Shown here in pieces: positions 54,240 to 63,864 of a stretch of DNA of 64,000 bases. Below the pieces are notes generated by a model. It saw only the letters and a list, made by a program, of their open reading frames with translations. It did not search any database and had not been told where the DNA came from. How positions within the stretch are numbered: the first letter of the stretch is position 1; each line of letters opens with the position of its first letter. Source of the DNA: Symbiodinium natans (taxonomy: Eukaryota > Sar > Dinophyceae > Suessiales > Symbiodiniaceae); contig CAJNDS010002290.1 in NCBI GenBank assembly GCA_905221605.1, positions 671,501 to 735,500 of the forward strand, given 5' to 3'. The position numbers and the translations under genes are program-made.

Positions 54240-54841
54240 CGGGTTTTGGAAGGGGCCCGTGGGGAGGTTTGGGAAGGGGGCGTGTTTCAGTTTTAGGGAT
54301 TCTTAGTGGGGAAAGACGGGGCTTTTATCGTTCGTCTCGGGCTTGGGGGCTTTTTTTTCTATTCGGCACGAAAGTTGAGGCTTGAAAGGTAGAAGGTCTC
54401 GTCGTGAGATGTCCCGCAGTATTCTGAGGGTAGTTTCATGGGCCCCAACCTCCTTGAAAGGGTTTTGATGTATGGTCCCTTAATTTGTAAAGGGTATATA
54501 AGGGGTATATAAGGGATACACTTTTAAGAGCCCATCTTAAGGGCCCACGTAACGACGCTAAGAAGTATGGGCGGTAAATAAGGGGTGCCCCACGAGTTAT
54601 ACCAATAGTCATCGCCAAGCTACCTGGTCTATGGGAGTATCGCTCTTCGCGATAGAAAACGGCTGATACAACATGGGCCGAGGCGCTCAAAGAACTGGAC
54701 CTGCCCCATGACTCCTACACTCGCTCAGCGCTCCTTTGCGTCACGTTCGTCACGCCGGCTGTGCAACTTTTTCTTGTGCCGCAACTTCTCAGACTTTGCC
54801 GAGCCCATCATCCGATCAAGAGGGAGAGGGCGGCTGTCTAA
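48626..54841 (+). CDS. TIR-like multi-pass membrane protein, copy A (about 15 exons)
   Basis: Tandem paralogue of copy B. Proposed exons: 48626-48736 (MAEAEAIGAAVD), about 48780-48985 (WVSAMKVLRPDLVRSIFAY), about 49080-49299 (SIDEFWTHSWQLGP; Thr replaces Ser of SHSW), 49406-49566 (AACIPFFLMYYGYL), 49746-49890 (KVFLDVCCIDQ), 50494-50567 (LLVLWDHTYIE), 50699-50762 plus 50981-51412 (RLWCVFEVAAFLH; FFYVVFYWATAVM; CRCCTVNH), 51657-51770, 51944-52014, from 52073, 52905-52977, 53157-53202, 53254-53305, 54141 to about 54185 and 54656-54841. Most junctions keep frame with GT, GC or GA donors. The exon at 50.7 kb holds a poly-G insertion and the one at 52.07 kb a 0.63-kb insertion, so function is doubtful. 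The joins between exons 1, 2 and 3 are unresolved. Confidence 0.65.
49637..49697 (+). repeat. Telomeric array present in copy A only
   Basis: GGAGGCGGG/TTTAGGG...TTTCGACAG in A; copy B reads GGAGGCGGGGATCGACAG with no array (about 58626). Confidence 0.85.
50593..50652 (-). repeat. CCCTAAA array in intron 6 of copy A
   Basis: The matching intron of copy B (59730-59790) carries the motif in the opposite orientation. Confidence 0.9.
50763..50980 (+). other. Insertion with poly-G inside an exon of copy A; possible new intron
   Basis: Copy B reads straight through (KPRTVILPTLLGP). In A about 218 bases with a 115-bp G-rich tract (50840-50958) intervene. GTAGCTG at 50763 and GCAAG at 50980 would splice in frame. 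Confidence 0.55.
51816..51926. mobile_element. Hairpin element, family I, in an intron of copy A
   Basis: CCCTAAGGGTCCATGTACCC and GATACATGGACCCTTTAGGG. Copy B has a shorter version at the same place (60910-60994). Confidence 0.8.
52103..52735 (+). other. Insertion of about 0.63 kb in an exon of copy A
   Basis: Between LWSHEL and DSRARHSQ, which are joined in copy B. It has no telomeric motif. Two plus-strand frames are long (52112-52450 and 52197-52727). It starts with GAGT repeats; TGTTT occurs at both ends and may be a short target duplication. Origin unknown. Confidence 0.6.
52803..52890 (-). repeat. CCCTAAA array in an intron of copy A
   Basis: Twelve or so perfect units; copy B has a similar array in the same intron and orientation (61259-61362). 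Confidence 0.95.
53034..53094 (-). repeat. CCCTAAA array in the next intron of copy A
   Basis: Eight or so perfect units. Copy B shows only short TTTAGGG-type words at this place (61490-61530). Confidence 0.95.
53580..54010 (-). repeat. Degenerate C-rich field in an intron of copy A
   Basis: AAACCCCTGAACCCT words; corresponds to 62740-62930 in copy B. Confidence 0.75.
54064..54136 (-). repeat. CCCTAAA array before a copy A exon
   Basis: Ten units ending six bases before the exon at 54141. Confidence 0.95.
54187..54240. repeat. Poly-G tract, copy A
   Basis: More than 50 G in a row just after the exon encoding FNDNDPRW. Copy B has a longer one at the same place. Confidence 0.95.
54420..54562. 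mobile_element. Hairpin element, family IV, in the last intron of copy A
   Basis: GAGGGTAGTTTCATGGGCCC on the left; AAGGGCCCACGTAACGAC on the right. No clear match at this place in copy B. Confidence 0.5.
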
Positions 54842-54932
54842 GCCCCAAACCCTAGACCTTAGAGCCTAACTCAACCCTTCTTCACCTAAACCCAACCCTA
54901 AACCCCCTGCCCGTTTTCGTGGTTTTGAGAGG

Positions 54933-55029
54933 ATGATCGTGTCACCCGACTTTGAAGCAGAAGCTTCAAGGCAATCATGCAGAGGTTTCCGGCACTGACC
55001 TCCTCCCTGACTGTTCAGTTTACATATAG
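54933..55029 (+). pseudogene. Exon of a second gene in the duplicated unit, frameshifted copy
   Basis: Matches 63768-63864 closely (MIVSPDFEAEA in A, MVVSPDFEAEA in B), but one T is missing at GAAGCTTCAAGG, which closes the frame soon after. A sequencing error is possible. Confidence 0.45.
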
Positions 55030-55249
55030 GGTTTAGGGTTTAGGGTTTAGCTACACTTATGTTTAAGTTCCGCTAAAGGGATGTACTTCAGATTGGAGCT
55101 CCTCTGACCAGGATCCTAAAGAGCCGTTTCCTAGTAGCCCTCAACCCAAAACTGGCTGCTTCTTAATTCTTATAGGGTATATATAGAGCCCTGATTCCCT
55201 CACTCCCTACGGGGAAAGCCCGAAAACCCTTGAAGTTAACCCCGTGGCA

Positions 55250-55562
55250 CCTTCAATCTGGACACCTTTGCGCCGCCCTCAACAGTAGGAGTCGGCTTGC
55301 TTTCCGGCAGTTCTGACACGGACTTGTCTTGCTTTTGTCCTCGCGCCGCCCCCTCAAAGTAGGGAAAGGTGACTTTCTCCATTTAGATGTCTGTTTGAGG
55401 GTTCGCGCTGCTGCCGCAAGATTTCTAGTCGGGCGAGACGCCTTTGGATGCGTCGCATGGTGGCGCCCAATAGAGCGTGTGCACACCGTGGTTTTTGTTA
55501 TGGCCGCCGCCCGGACCATTTCTTGGAACCCAACCGCAGGCGCATCGAAGGCACTTCATTGG
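55250..55562 (+). CDS. Array-free coding-like segment between the two units
   Basis: A plus frame at 55329-55583 (GDFLHLDVCLRVRAAAARFL and ERVHTVVFVMAAARTISWN) and a minus frame at 55253-55519 are both open. The strand is unresolved; possibly a continuation of the second gene. Confidence 0.3.
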
Positions 55563-55636
55563 GGTTTAGGGTTTAGGGTTTAGGGTTTAGGGTTTAGGGT
55601 TTAGGGTTTAGGGTTTAGGGTTTAGGGTTTAGGGTT
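55562..55636 (+). repeat. Telomere-like (TTTAGGG)n array
   Basis: Ten perfect units; CCTCATTGGGGTTTAG nearby is duplicated just downstream of the array (about 55646). Confidence 0.95.
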
Positions 55637-55916
55637 CACCTAAGGTACCTCATTGGGGTTTAGCGTTTCGGGTTGAAGGTACTTAAGTCCATGATTCCCT
55701 ACCCAGAAAAAATTAAAATAATTACCGTTATCAGATGTTTGCCAGGGAATACCCACAGGGAGCTCCCAAGAAGTTCTACAAGTACCCTAAGGGGCACCGG
55801 GGAGTTAACATGAGCAAGACATAGCTTAATTATTTGGGTACGAAAACACGCTGGAAACACCGTCAAAAGGCATGCGAAACGAGGGTGTACGGATCATGGG
55901 GGGGAACCATACATAT

Positions 55917-55988
55917 ACATATATATATATATATATGTATACATATATATATATATATATCTATACATATATATATATATATATATAC

Positions 55989-56019
<31 letters not shown>

Positions 56020-56075
56020 CGTGTGTGCGTGTGTGTGCGTGTGTGCGTGTGTGCGTGTGTGCGTGCGTGCGTGTG

Positions 56076-56123
<48 letters not shown>

Positions 56124-56130
56124 TTCGTGC

Positions 56131-56183
<53 letters not shown>

Positions 56184-56218
56184 TGGGGTGCGCTAGTGTG
56201 CGTGTTGTGCGTGTGTGT

Positions 56219-56253
<35 letters not shown>

Positions 56254-56257
56254 GTGT

Positions 56258-56298
<41 letters not shown>

Positions 56299-56953
56299 TG
56301 TGTGTGTGTGTGGTGCGTGTGCGTGTAGGTGCTGTGCGTGCGCGTCTCGTGTGGTGGAGGGTGCGTGTGCGTGGCGTGTGTGTGGTTGCGCGGCGCGAGT
56401 GAGCGCAGTGCGTGCAGTGAGATGGTGAGTTGCGTGCGTGGTCGTGCGTGTGTGTGCGTGCGTGCGTGAGTGAGCGTGCGTGAGTTGAGTGCGTGCGTGC
56501 GTGAGTGGCGCGTGCGTGAGTGCGTGGTGCGTGAGTGAGTGGTGCGTGCGTGAGTGGCAGTGCGTGCGTGCGTGCGTGCGTGCGTGCCGTGAGTGAGTGC
56601 GTGAGTGTTGGCGTGCGTGCGTGAGTGCGTGAGTGCGTGCGTGCGTGCTGCGTTGCCAGTGCGTGCGTGGCGTGACGTGCGTGAGTGCGTGTGGTGCCTG
56701 CGTGCCTGCGTGCGTGCGTGGTGCGTGAGTGCGTGCGTGCGTGCGTGCGTTGCGTGCGTGAGTGCGTGCGGTGTGAAGTTGCGTGCGTGCGTGCGTGAGT
56801 GAGTGCGTGCGTGAGTGGTGAGTGAGTGAGTGCGTGCGTGCGTTGTGCGTGCGTGAGTGAGTGAGTGTGTGAGTGCGTGCGTGCGTGCGTGTGTGGTGTG
56901 TGTGTGTGTGTGTGTGTGTCTGTGTGTGTCTGTGTGTGTCTGTGTGTGTGTGT

Positions 56954-57011
<58 letters not shown>

Positions 57012-57256
57012 TGTGTGTGTGTGTTGTGTCTGTGTCTGTGTCTGTGTCTGTGTTTGTGTGCGTGTGTGTGTGTTGGTGTGCGTGCGTGTGTGTGTGCGTG
57101 TGTGCGTGTGCGTGTGTGCGTGTGTGCGTGTGTGTGTGTGGTGGTGTGCGTGTGTGCGTGTGTGGTGTGTGAGGTGTGAGTGTGTGCGTGTGTGCGTGTG
57201 TGCGTGTGTGCGTGTGTGCGTGTGTGGTGTGTGAGTGTGGTGTGCGTGTGTGTGTG

Positions 57257-57295
<39 letters not shown>

Positions 57296-57430
57296 CTGTG
57301 TCTGTGTCTGTGTCTGTGTCTGTGTCTGTGTCTGTGTCTGTGTCTGTGTCTGTGTCTGTGTCTGTGTCTGTGTGTGTGTGCGTGTATGGGTGTGTGTGTG
57401 TGTGTGTGTGTGTGCGTGTATGGGTGTTGC
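55917..57430. repeat. Giant composite microsatellite (TA, GT, GTGC, GTGTCT)
   Basis: (TA)n to 55988, (GT)n, (GTGC)n at 56060-56190 and mixed GTGC/GTGA to 56890, (GT)n to about 57060, and (GTGTCT)n at 57293-57372. Very long open frames on both strands are artefacts of periodicity. Only a short TA repeat stands at the matching place upstream of copy A. Confidence 0.95.
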
Positions 57431-57541
57431 ACACAACATTGAGCTGTAGCTTTCTTGGCTGCCGAGCCAGGCGAGGGTGAGTGACACAAGCGTCCCAGCA
57501 GGTTTTCACCGCCAGGCCCCGAGCAAACCTCTGGTCGTGCC

Positions 57542-59367
57542 ATGGCTGAAGCAGACGCTATCGGTGCAGCCGTGGACGATGCTGTGCCCTCAGAGTTTCC
57601 GGCCGGGAATGCGCAAGCGGAGCAAGAGGACTGCAGCTGAGTTTCTTTTTGCGCACGTGGATCCCAGTGTGGTGTAGTGTGACTCGTGTGACCTGCCACC
57701 AGCTTGCTGGGCTTGTGCAAAAGCAGATTGCAAGTCACACACCCTAGCCGCAAGGCCCCATAGCTTTCGCAGAGAGCCTTGCCCGAAGGCACGAGCACAG
57801 CGGCGGTACTCGGCCACCCTAACGAAGTGGGTGTCGGCCATGAAGGTGCTCCGACCGGACCTGGTTCGATCGATCTTTGCCTACCAGGCTTGCGGAGGCT
57901 TAGGGGTTTGGTTCAGGGTTTAGGTTTATACGGGTTTAGGGTGTTAGGGTTTAGAATGGCGCTTCTGGGTTCGGCAGGCCCTCTCCTTCATGGGCAGTGC
58001 CCTGCGTGGCGGCGGCGTGCGAAAACTGCAACGCCTGCATCGACGGAGCCGAGCCACCGAACGCATCGACGAGTTTTGGTCGCATTCCTGGCAACTTGGC
58101 CCTACCCAAAAGTTCCTCTGCCTCTTGTTCTTGAAGAATGGCCTGCCTGCCACTGTGGCTGGCAGCTCGTCTGCAAGACCGCAACATGCCGGTGCCCAAA
58201 ACAAATCCTAAACCTGACTCCTTAAAGTTCTGAACCCTGAACCCTATGGACCCTAAAGGCGCGGGGGCTCTCGGGACAGGTACGTTGGCAGCCTGTATTC
58301 CATTCTTTTTGATGTACTACGGCTACTTGTTGGAGTATCGTCCGGTATGGGAAATCCCATACTTCTGCATGGCGGCCGGGACCGTTACCTCGGTGCTGAC
58401 ACTCTTCCTCTGGCCCTCGCGAGTCGCTGGTCGCACTTGCGCCCTGAACCCGGACCCTAAGGGTCCATGTACCTCATTACTCTATACTTGGGCCCTAAAC
58501 CCTAAACCCTAAACCCTAAACCTCAAGTCCTTACACATGCAAGGACTTTAAGGCCCAAGACTTCCCTACTTAGGTACATGGACCTTCAGGGTGAGACACT
58601 AAACCCCCCTCAGTCAGCGCGCTTGGAGGCGGGGATCGACAGAGAGACAGCTTTCCCGATTATCCGCCGCCATTTCCTGTCTGCTGTAGAAATTTGGGGG
58701 GTGTATGGTTTACGGTCGACGTCACTCTCGCACCGACCCCGAGGCCAAAGTGTTCCTGGACGTCTGCTGCATCGATCAGGCGAGGGTCGTGGAAAGTTGT
58801 GGACGCAGGCATACGTCCCACACATCGGAAAGTACCCTAAACCGTCCCTAAACCCTAAACCCTAAACCCTATGCCCTAAACCCTAAAACCGAAGCCCTAA
58901 ACCCTAAGCCCTAAACCCTATAAACCCTAAACGCCTGCTACGCCCTGCTCTTCTAGCATCGCAGCAGCAGGTCGCTGTGGAGTAGTGCGGACTTGCTCAT
59001 GGGTGGCTTTTTGGGTCACCTATATAGTCGTACGGCACCCTTAACGTGTGGAACCCAAACTGGACCCTAATTTAGAGAACTTCCCCACATGACCTGTCAT
59101 CGTCTAGAGCGTATAGGGGTGAATGCCCATAGCTTTCCTGCGAGGTGGACGCGCAGAAGAAGACCGAAGGCGTCATGGGCAAAAAATAGTGTACAATAAT
59201 CACAAGTATAAGTATGTATATTCCATTTCTTACGATATACACAATAAAAAAATCGGTCACTATGATTATCGATATGATTATTATCTTTTTTATATTTCTA
59301 TGATTGTTATTATTGTTGTTACTGTTAATTCTATTATTATTATTACTATTATTATTATTATTATTTT

Positions 59368-59458
<91 letters not shown>

Positions 59459-62400
59459 CGTAGTCGTAGTCGTAGTCGTAGTCGAGTAGTAGTATTATTA
59501 CAAGTAGTAGTATTACTGTCTTATTACTGTTTCAGGATTATACATACACATATATATATATGTATATGAAACTGTAGATGCATATAAGAAGAGCATCAAA
59601 GCAAGCGCATAACTAATGTAATCACCCGAGAGCCCTGAGGCATCGCGAGCTTGGCAGGGATATTGAAGCAGTCCAAACTGCTGCTGGTACTCTGGGACCA
59701 CACCTACATCGAAGCTTTGCTGTCTCGACGTGTTTAGGGTTTAGGGTTTCAGGTTTAGGGTTTAGGGTATAGGGTTTAGGGTTTAGGGTTCCCTTCAAGA
59801 CCCAGAGGGTCTGACAGTCTAGCACTGAGGAGAGGCTTTGGTGCGTGTTTGAAGTCGCCGCTTTCCTGCATGGCAGTGGGAAGCCGCGCACTGTGATCCT
59901 GCCGACACTTCTAGGGCCTGCGGCGATGGTGGCTTGGGCGACAACCCCAATCATTGGAGGGCTCTGGACGGTCTTCTTTGCGTGGCCAGAGAAGAACAAA
60001 CTCTGGTACCAGCAATACAACGTGATGGCGATTCAGTTCTTCTACTATGTGGTGTTTTATTGGGCGACGGCGGTCATGAGGGCCTATCATCACAGCATCG
60101 AGATCTTTCACAGACAGCTGCGCAGCTTCCGGCTAGCGGACACAAAATGCAGGTGTTGCACTGTGAACCATGTCGCAGAAGATGGCACGGTACTGCCTTG
60201 CGATCGCAAGATTGTGGAACGATGCATTCGTAACTGGTTCGGGAGCGTGCAGCAGTTTGAAGAATTTGCAGCACCTCTCTTGCGTTCCACCTTCGACCAG
60301 CAGTTGGGACAGGACAGGTTCCCCTACAGCTCCTTGGCTGACAGGCGGGAATTCTCACGTTATACAGGGCCCTTAGGAATTAGAATAGGGTCTTGGGTTT
60401 TTTGTAGTACAATCATAAAGGGACCCTCAGGGAATACTATCAGTAATTATTCCGATCCCTATAGTGCACGCAGTATGCGGGCTTGCATCTTGCATTCCCA
60501 AGCCTGTGAATGTCCACAATGCGGGTTTACGAAAAATAAGGGACCTAAACTAGATCCCCAAACAGTCGGATTCGTATTAAGGACCTCAACAAGGCACCCC
60601 TAAGTTCGGAAACCCCCTAAACCTTAAACCCTCAATCCTAAGCGCTGAACCGAGGCTACTTCCTGATGATTTTCTGTCCGGTGCTGTGGACCGGTCTAGA
60701 CACGAGCGTCGGGGTGTGCTGGCCTTGCACCAAGTCGGCCGATGAAGGTGATCGACAGCTGGCTCGTTTCAGAAGGGTAAGGTTTGGGGTTTGGGATTTG
60801 GGGTTTGGGGTTTAGGGTTTAGGGTTTAGGGTTTAGGGTTTAGGGTTTAGGGTTTTGCGCTTGAAGGAACAGGTATGTATCAGCCGCTACGTGGAACCAA
60901 AGCCCCTACCCCAAGGGTCCATGTACCCATAGAGTATATATACCTGGGCCTTATGCTTTAGGGCCCAAGTATACACTACATGGACCCTTCGGGTTAAATC
61001 ATCCCGAAGGACACTGGTTCGCACACTGGCTTTGTTACTTCCTGGGCCTATGGCTGGGCATCATGCCCACCACAGCCAAGGTGGGTTAGGGCTTGGGAGG
61101 GTTTAGGGTTCAGGGTTGAGGGTTTAGGGCCTGGGGTTTAGCGTTGCTGTGTGAATGCTTCAGGGTGGTCACGTACTCTGGTCGCATGCACTGCCTTTAG
61201 AACGTTCCAGAGCCCGCCAGAGTCAAGTCCGTCATGGGCTGTCGACATGCTTAAACCCTAACCCTAAACCCTAAACCCTAAACCCTAAACCCTAAACCCT
61301 AAACCCTAAACCCTAAACCCTAAACCCTAAACCCTAAACCCTAAACCCTAAACCCTAATCCTAAACCCCAAGTGAGGTGGGCCTGTACTTGACGAACCGC
61401 TTCTCCGCGCCTCGCCGCCACCTAGCGTGTGACGTGCTGCTGAGCCTCGGCATTTGTGTGTCACTTCCGTGTCGTCGGGCTTCAGCCTATAGGGTTTAGG
61501 GCTTAGGCTTTAGGATTTCGGGCTTTAGGGTTTAGGGTGCATAAGGCACATAAGGACAAATGGGCCCTTGTATGCCAGGCTTAACCATGCAAGTACTGAA
61601 AGCGTCCCTGGCATTCGACTCTCCGACATCCAGGCCCGAAACCCTAAACCCGAAACCCTCAACTGTCAGGAACCTGCTGATCGTAACGGCGATGAATATG
61701 GTCTTCGGCCTTGCCTTGCAGGTCAGGTCAGAAGCCGACATATGCGGGGGAGGGGGGGGGGGGGGGTTTGGGTTTAGGGTTTAGGATTTAGGGTTTAGGG
61801 TTTCGGGTTTAGGGTTTGGGTTTAGGGTTAAGGTATGGGGGGTTTAGGGTTTAGGGCTTCTCGCCGCGCCGCGGCAGTAGATTTCATGCGGAGATGATGC
61901 CCCAACAGCCCCAGGGAGGCGGCGTATGTCGCGGCGGCGTATATTGAATTTGAAGCCATCCCAACCAGAAAGGTTGAGTTGTTTTATTTTCCCCACCCCC
62001 TGCTTACGCAGCCATCCACCCAACTTTTCTCCTTTTGGGGTTTCGGGCTAACGGCCTAAATTCCCTCTTCCCGTCGACTTTAATGAATTTGTGGTGGGCG
62101 GACACGTTTCGGCAGGGGGTCCGGCTCCAGGACCCTCGAAAGGGGGACCCGGGGCGTCGCACAGAGCTGACAGGTCGCACTACTTGGAGGTTCATGGTAC
62201 TTATTAACCATGTATAACCATACTTATAGCCCACCTTTCAGCCCCTTAAGTGCCCTAATATGGTTTTAAGTACAGTCATAAGTACAGTTATAATTGGTTA
62301 ATAAGTACCCTGAACCTTCAGGTAGGGAGAAGGGGTACCCCAACTGGAAGTGCAGCTCACGCTCAACAGAACTCTTTAGGTGTGAACCTGAACTCCGTGA

Positions 62401-62981
62401 CGGAATGAAGAAGTTTTAGCAAGTAAGCAGATGGCTTGAGTTTAGGCCTAAACCCTAAAAGGAATAGGTTTGGCTGGCTTTGCCGCCTTGGACGGTGTGG
62501 GGCGGGAGAAAAATGTTAGATGGCCTTCCACAATCGGGCCAAAGCTGCTCTTCGCGCCTCACGAAGCTTTCGAGCTTGTTCCAAAACCTAACCTTCACAG
62601 CATCTACGCCCTACCACCGCAAACCCTAAACCCTAAACCCTAAACCCTAAACCCTAAACCCTAAACCCTAAACCCTAAACCCTAAACCCTAAACCATCCA
62701 GCCGGGAATCTCCCTTGAATCCACAACCCACATCCTGTAAGTCTAAGTCCTAAACCCTAAGCCCAACCCCTGAACCCGTAAACCCCGAAATCCTAAACCG
62801 TAAAGTCCCAAACGATTAAACCCCTACACCCCAAACCCTAAACCCCTTAACCCCTAAACTCTACAGTCCGAAGCCATTAACCCCTAAACCCTACACCTGA
62901 ACCCCGAAAACCCCTAAAACACGCCTGAAGAGGTGGGCGCGGTCTTCAACGACAACGACCCGAGATGGATGTATGAGGCTC

Positions 62982-63053
<72 letters not shown>

Positions 63054-63616
63054 CGGCCCTGAAGTTGGGTTGTAGAGCATGAGGGCTGTTTATGAACAGG
63101 GTGCAATTAGGCTCCAGAGTTGAGGGATCCTTGAAGGGTAGAAGGTCTTGGGGTCTATAGGGTTTTTTCGGGTTTGTAGGGTTTATAGGGTTTAGAGGTT
63201 TAGAGGGTTTATAGGGTTTATAGGGTTCATAGGGTTTATAGGGTTTATATAGACTTTATAGGGGTCAAGGTTCTTAGGGTAAGATGTCCCGCCGTATGGT
63301 GGGGCAGAGGCCTTACCGGTAAAAGAGGGGTGCCCCAAGAAGCACCAAGAGCTATCGCCAAGCTACCTAAGGGTTTAGGGCTTAGGGTTTCGGGTTTAGG
63401 GTTTAGGGTGTAGGGTCCTAGTCTCTGGGACTATCGTCATTGCATGGATCTTCGCACAAAGCGAAAACAACATGAACCAAGGTGATCAGAGACTCCTACA
63501 CTCGCTCCGCGCTCCTTTGCGTCACGTTTGTCATGCCGGCCGTGCTACTATTTCTTTTGCCAGAACTTCTCAGACTTTGCCGATCCCATCATCCGATTGC
63601 GAGGGCGGCTGTCTAA
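57542..63616 (+). CDS. TIR-like multi-pass membrane protein, copy B (about 15 exons, frame mostly intact)
   Basis: Proposed exons: 57542-57637, about 57690-57895 (VLRPDLVRSIFAYQ), about 57957-58176 (RIDEFWSHSWQLGP), 58280-58422 (AACIPFFLMYYGYL, AAGTVTSVLTLFLWP), 58690-58831 (KVFLDVCCIDQARVV), 59640-59713 (LAGILKQSKLLLVLWDHTYI), 59833-60328 (RLWCVFEVAAFLHGSG, FFYYVVFYWATAVM, RCCTVNHVAED), 60655-60771 (YFLMIFCPVLWTGL), 61010-61080 (YFLGLWLGIMPTTAK), 61164-61226, 61377-61449, 61579-61624, 61670-61721 (LLIVTAMNMVFGLALQ), 62933 to about 62978 (VFNDNDPRWM) and 63490-63616 (SALLCVTFVMPAVLLFLLPE). SHSW, FLDxCCIDQ and LWD-TY-ERLWCVFE match the TIR-like family. Indels against copy A within exons are multiples of three, which supports coding. 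Function unknown. Confidence 0.7.
58453..58592. mobile_element. Hairpin element, family I, present in copy B only
   Basis: ACCCTAAGGGTCCATGTACC and AGGTACATGGACCTTCAGGGT, holding four CCCTAAA units in one arm. Copy A reads CCCTGAACCCTGAGACACT at the empty site (about 49588). Confidence 0.85.
59335..59512. repeat. (TAG)n/(TCG)n microsatellite in an intron of copy B
   Basis: TAT/TTA words, then about 85 bp of TAG and a TCGTAG stretch. Copy A has only AT-rich DNA there (50300-50440). Confidence 0.95.
59730..59790 (+). repeat. TTTAGGG array in intron 6 of copy B
   Basis: Orientation opposite to the homologous intron of copy A (50593-50652); the flanking exons align without inversion. Confidence 0.9.
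60360..60475. mobile_element. Hairpin-like insert in an intron of copy B
   Basis: AATCATAAAGGGACCCTCAG and GGAATACTATCAGTAATTATTC match 39415-39470. Copy A has a TTTAGGG array at this place. Confidence 0.5.
60910..60994. mobile_element. Hairpin element, family I, shortened, in copy B
   Basis: CCAAGGGTCCATGTACCCAT and ACTACATGGACCCTTCGGG. Same site as 51816-51926 in copy A but missing part of the middle. Confidence 0.8.
61259..61362 (-). repeat. CCCTAAA array in an intron of copy B
   Basis: About 14 perfect units. Confidence 0.95.
62180..62324. mobile_element. Hairpin element, family III, in copy B only
   Basis: TACTTGGAGGTTCATGGTAC and GTACCCTGAACCTTCAGGTA, with TTATTAACCATG against GGTTAATAAG. 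No counterpart in the matching copy A intron. Confidence 0.75.
62620..62692 (-). repeat. CCCTAAA array in an intron of copy B
   Basis: Ten perfect units. Confidence 0.95.
62983..63052. repeat. Poly-G tract, copy B
   Basis: About 68 G in a row after the FNDNDPRW exon, homologous to 54187-54240. Confidence 0.95.
63140..63260 (+). repeat. (TTTATAGGG)n variant array
   Basis: TTTATAGGG nonamers in the last intron of copy B; not seen in copy A. Confidence 0.85.
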
Positions 63617-63767
63617 GCCCCAAACCCTAGACCTTAGAGCCTAACGCAGCCCTTATTCACCAAAGGCCCAGTCATCTGAGCGCAGATCATAGGTAGGCCT
63701 CAGAAACAAACCCTGAAACCCTAAACCAAACCCTAAACCCCCTGCCCGTCCTCGTGGTTTTGAGAGG

Positions 63768-63864
63768 ATGGTCGTGTCACCCGACTTTGAAGCAGAAGCT
63801 TTCAAGGCAATCATGCAGAGGTTTCCGGCACTGACCTGCTCCCTGAGTGTTCAGTTTGCATATA
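63768..63864 (+). CDS. First exon of a second gene in the duplicated unit
   Basis: ATG then VVSPDFEAEAFKAIMQRFPA and LTCSLSVQFAY, running into a TTTAGGG array. Lies about 150 bp after the stop of TIR-like copy B. Family unknown; the rest lies beyond the window or in later small exons. Confidence 0.45.

Noticed and set aside
55894-57798. Very long minus-strand open frames (634, 508 and 438 codons) of His/Thr/Ala/Arg
   Set aside because: They arise from GT/GTGC periodicity in a microsatellite; all three frames are open with dipeptide repeats.
62891-63106. Pro-rich minus-strand open frame
   Set aside because: Read from the poly-G tract in the copy B intron.
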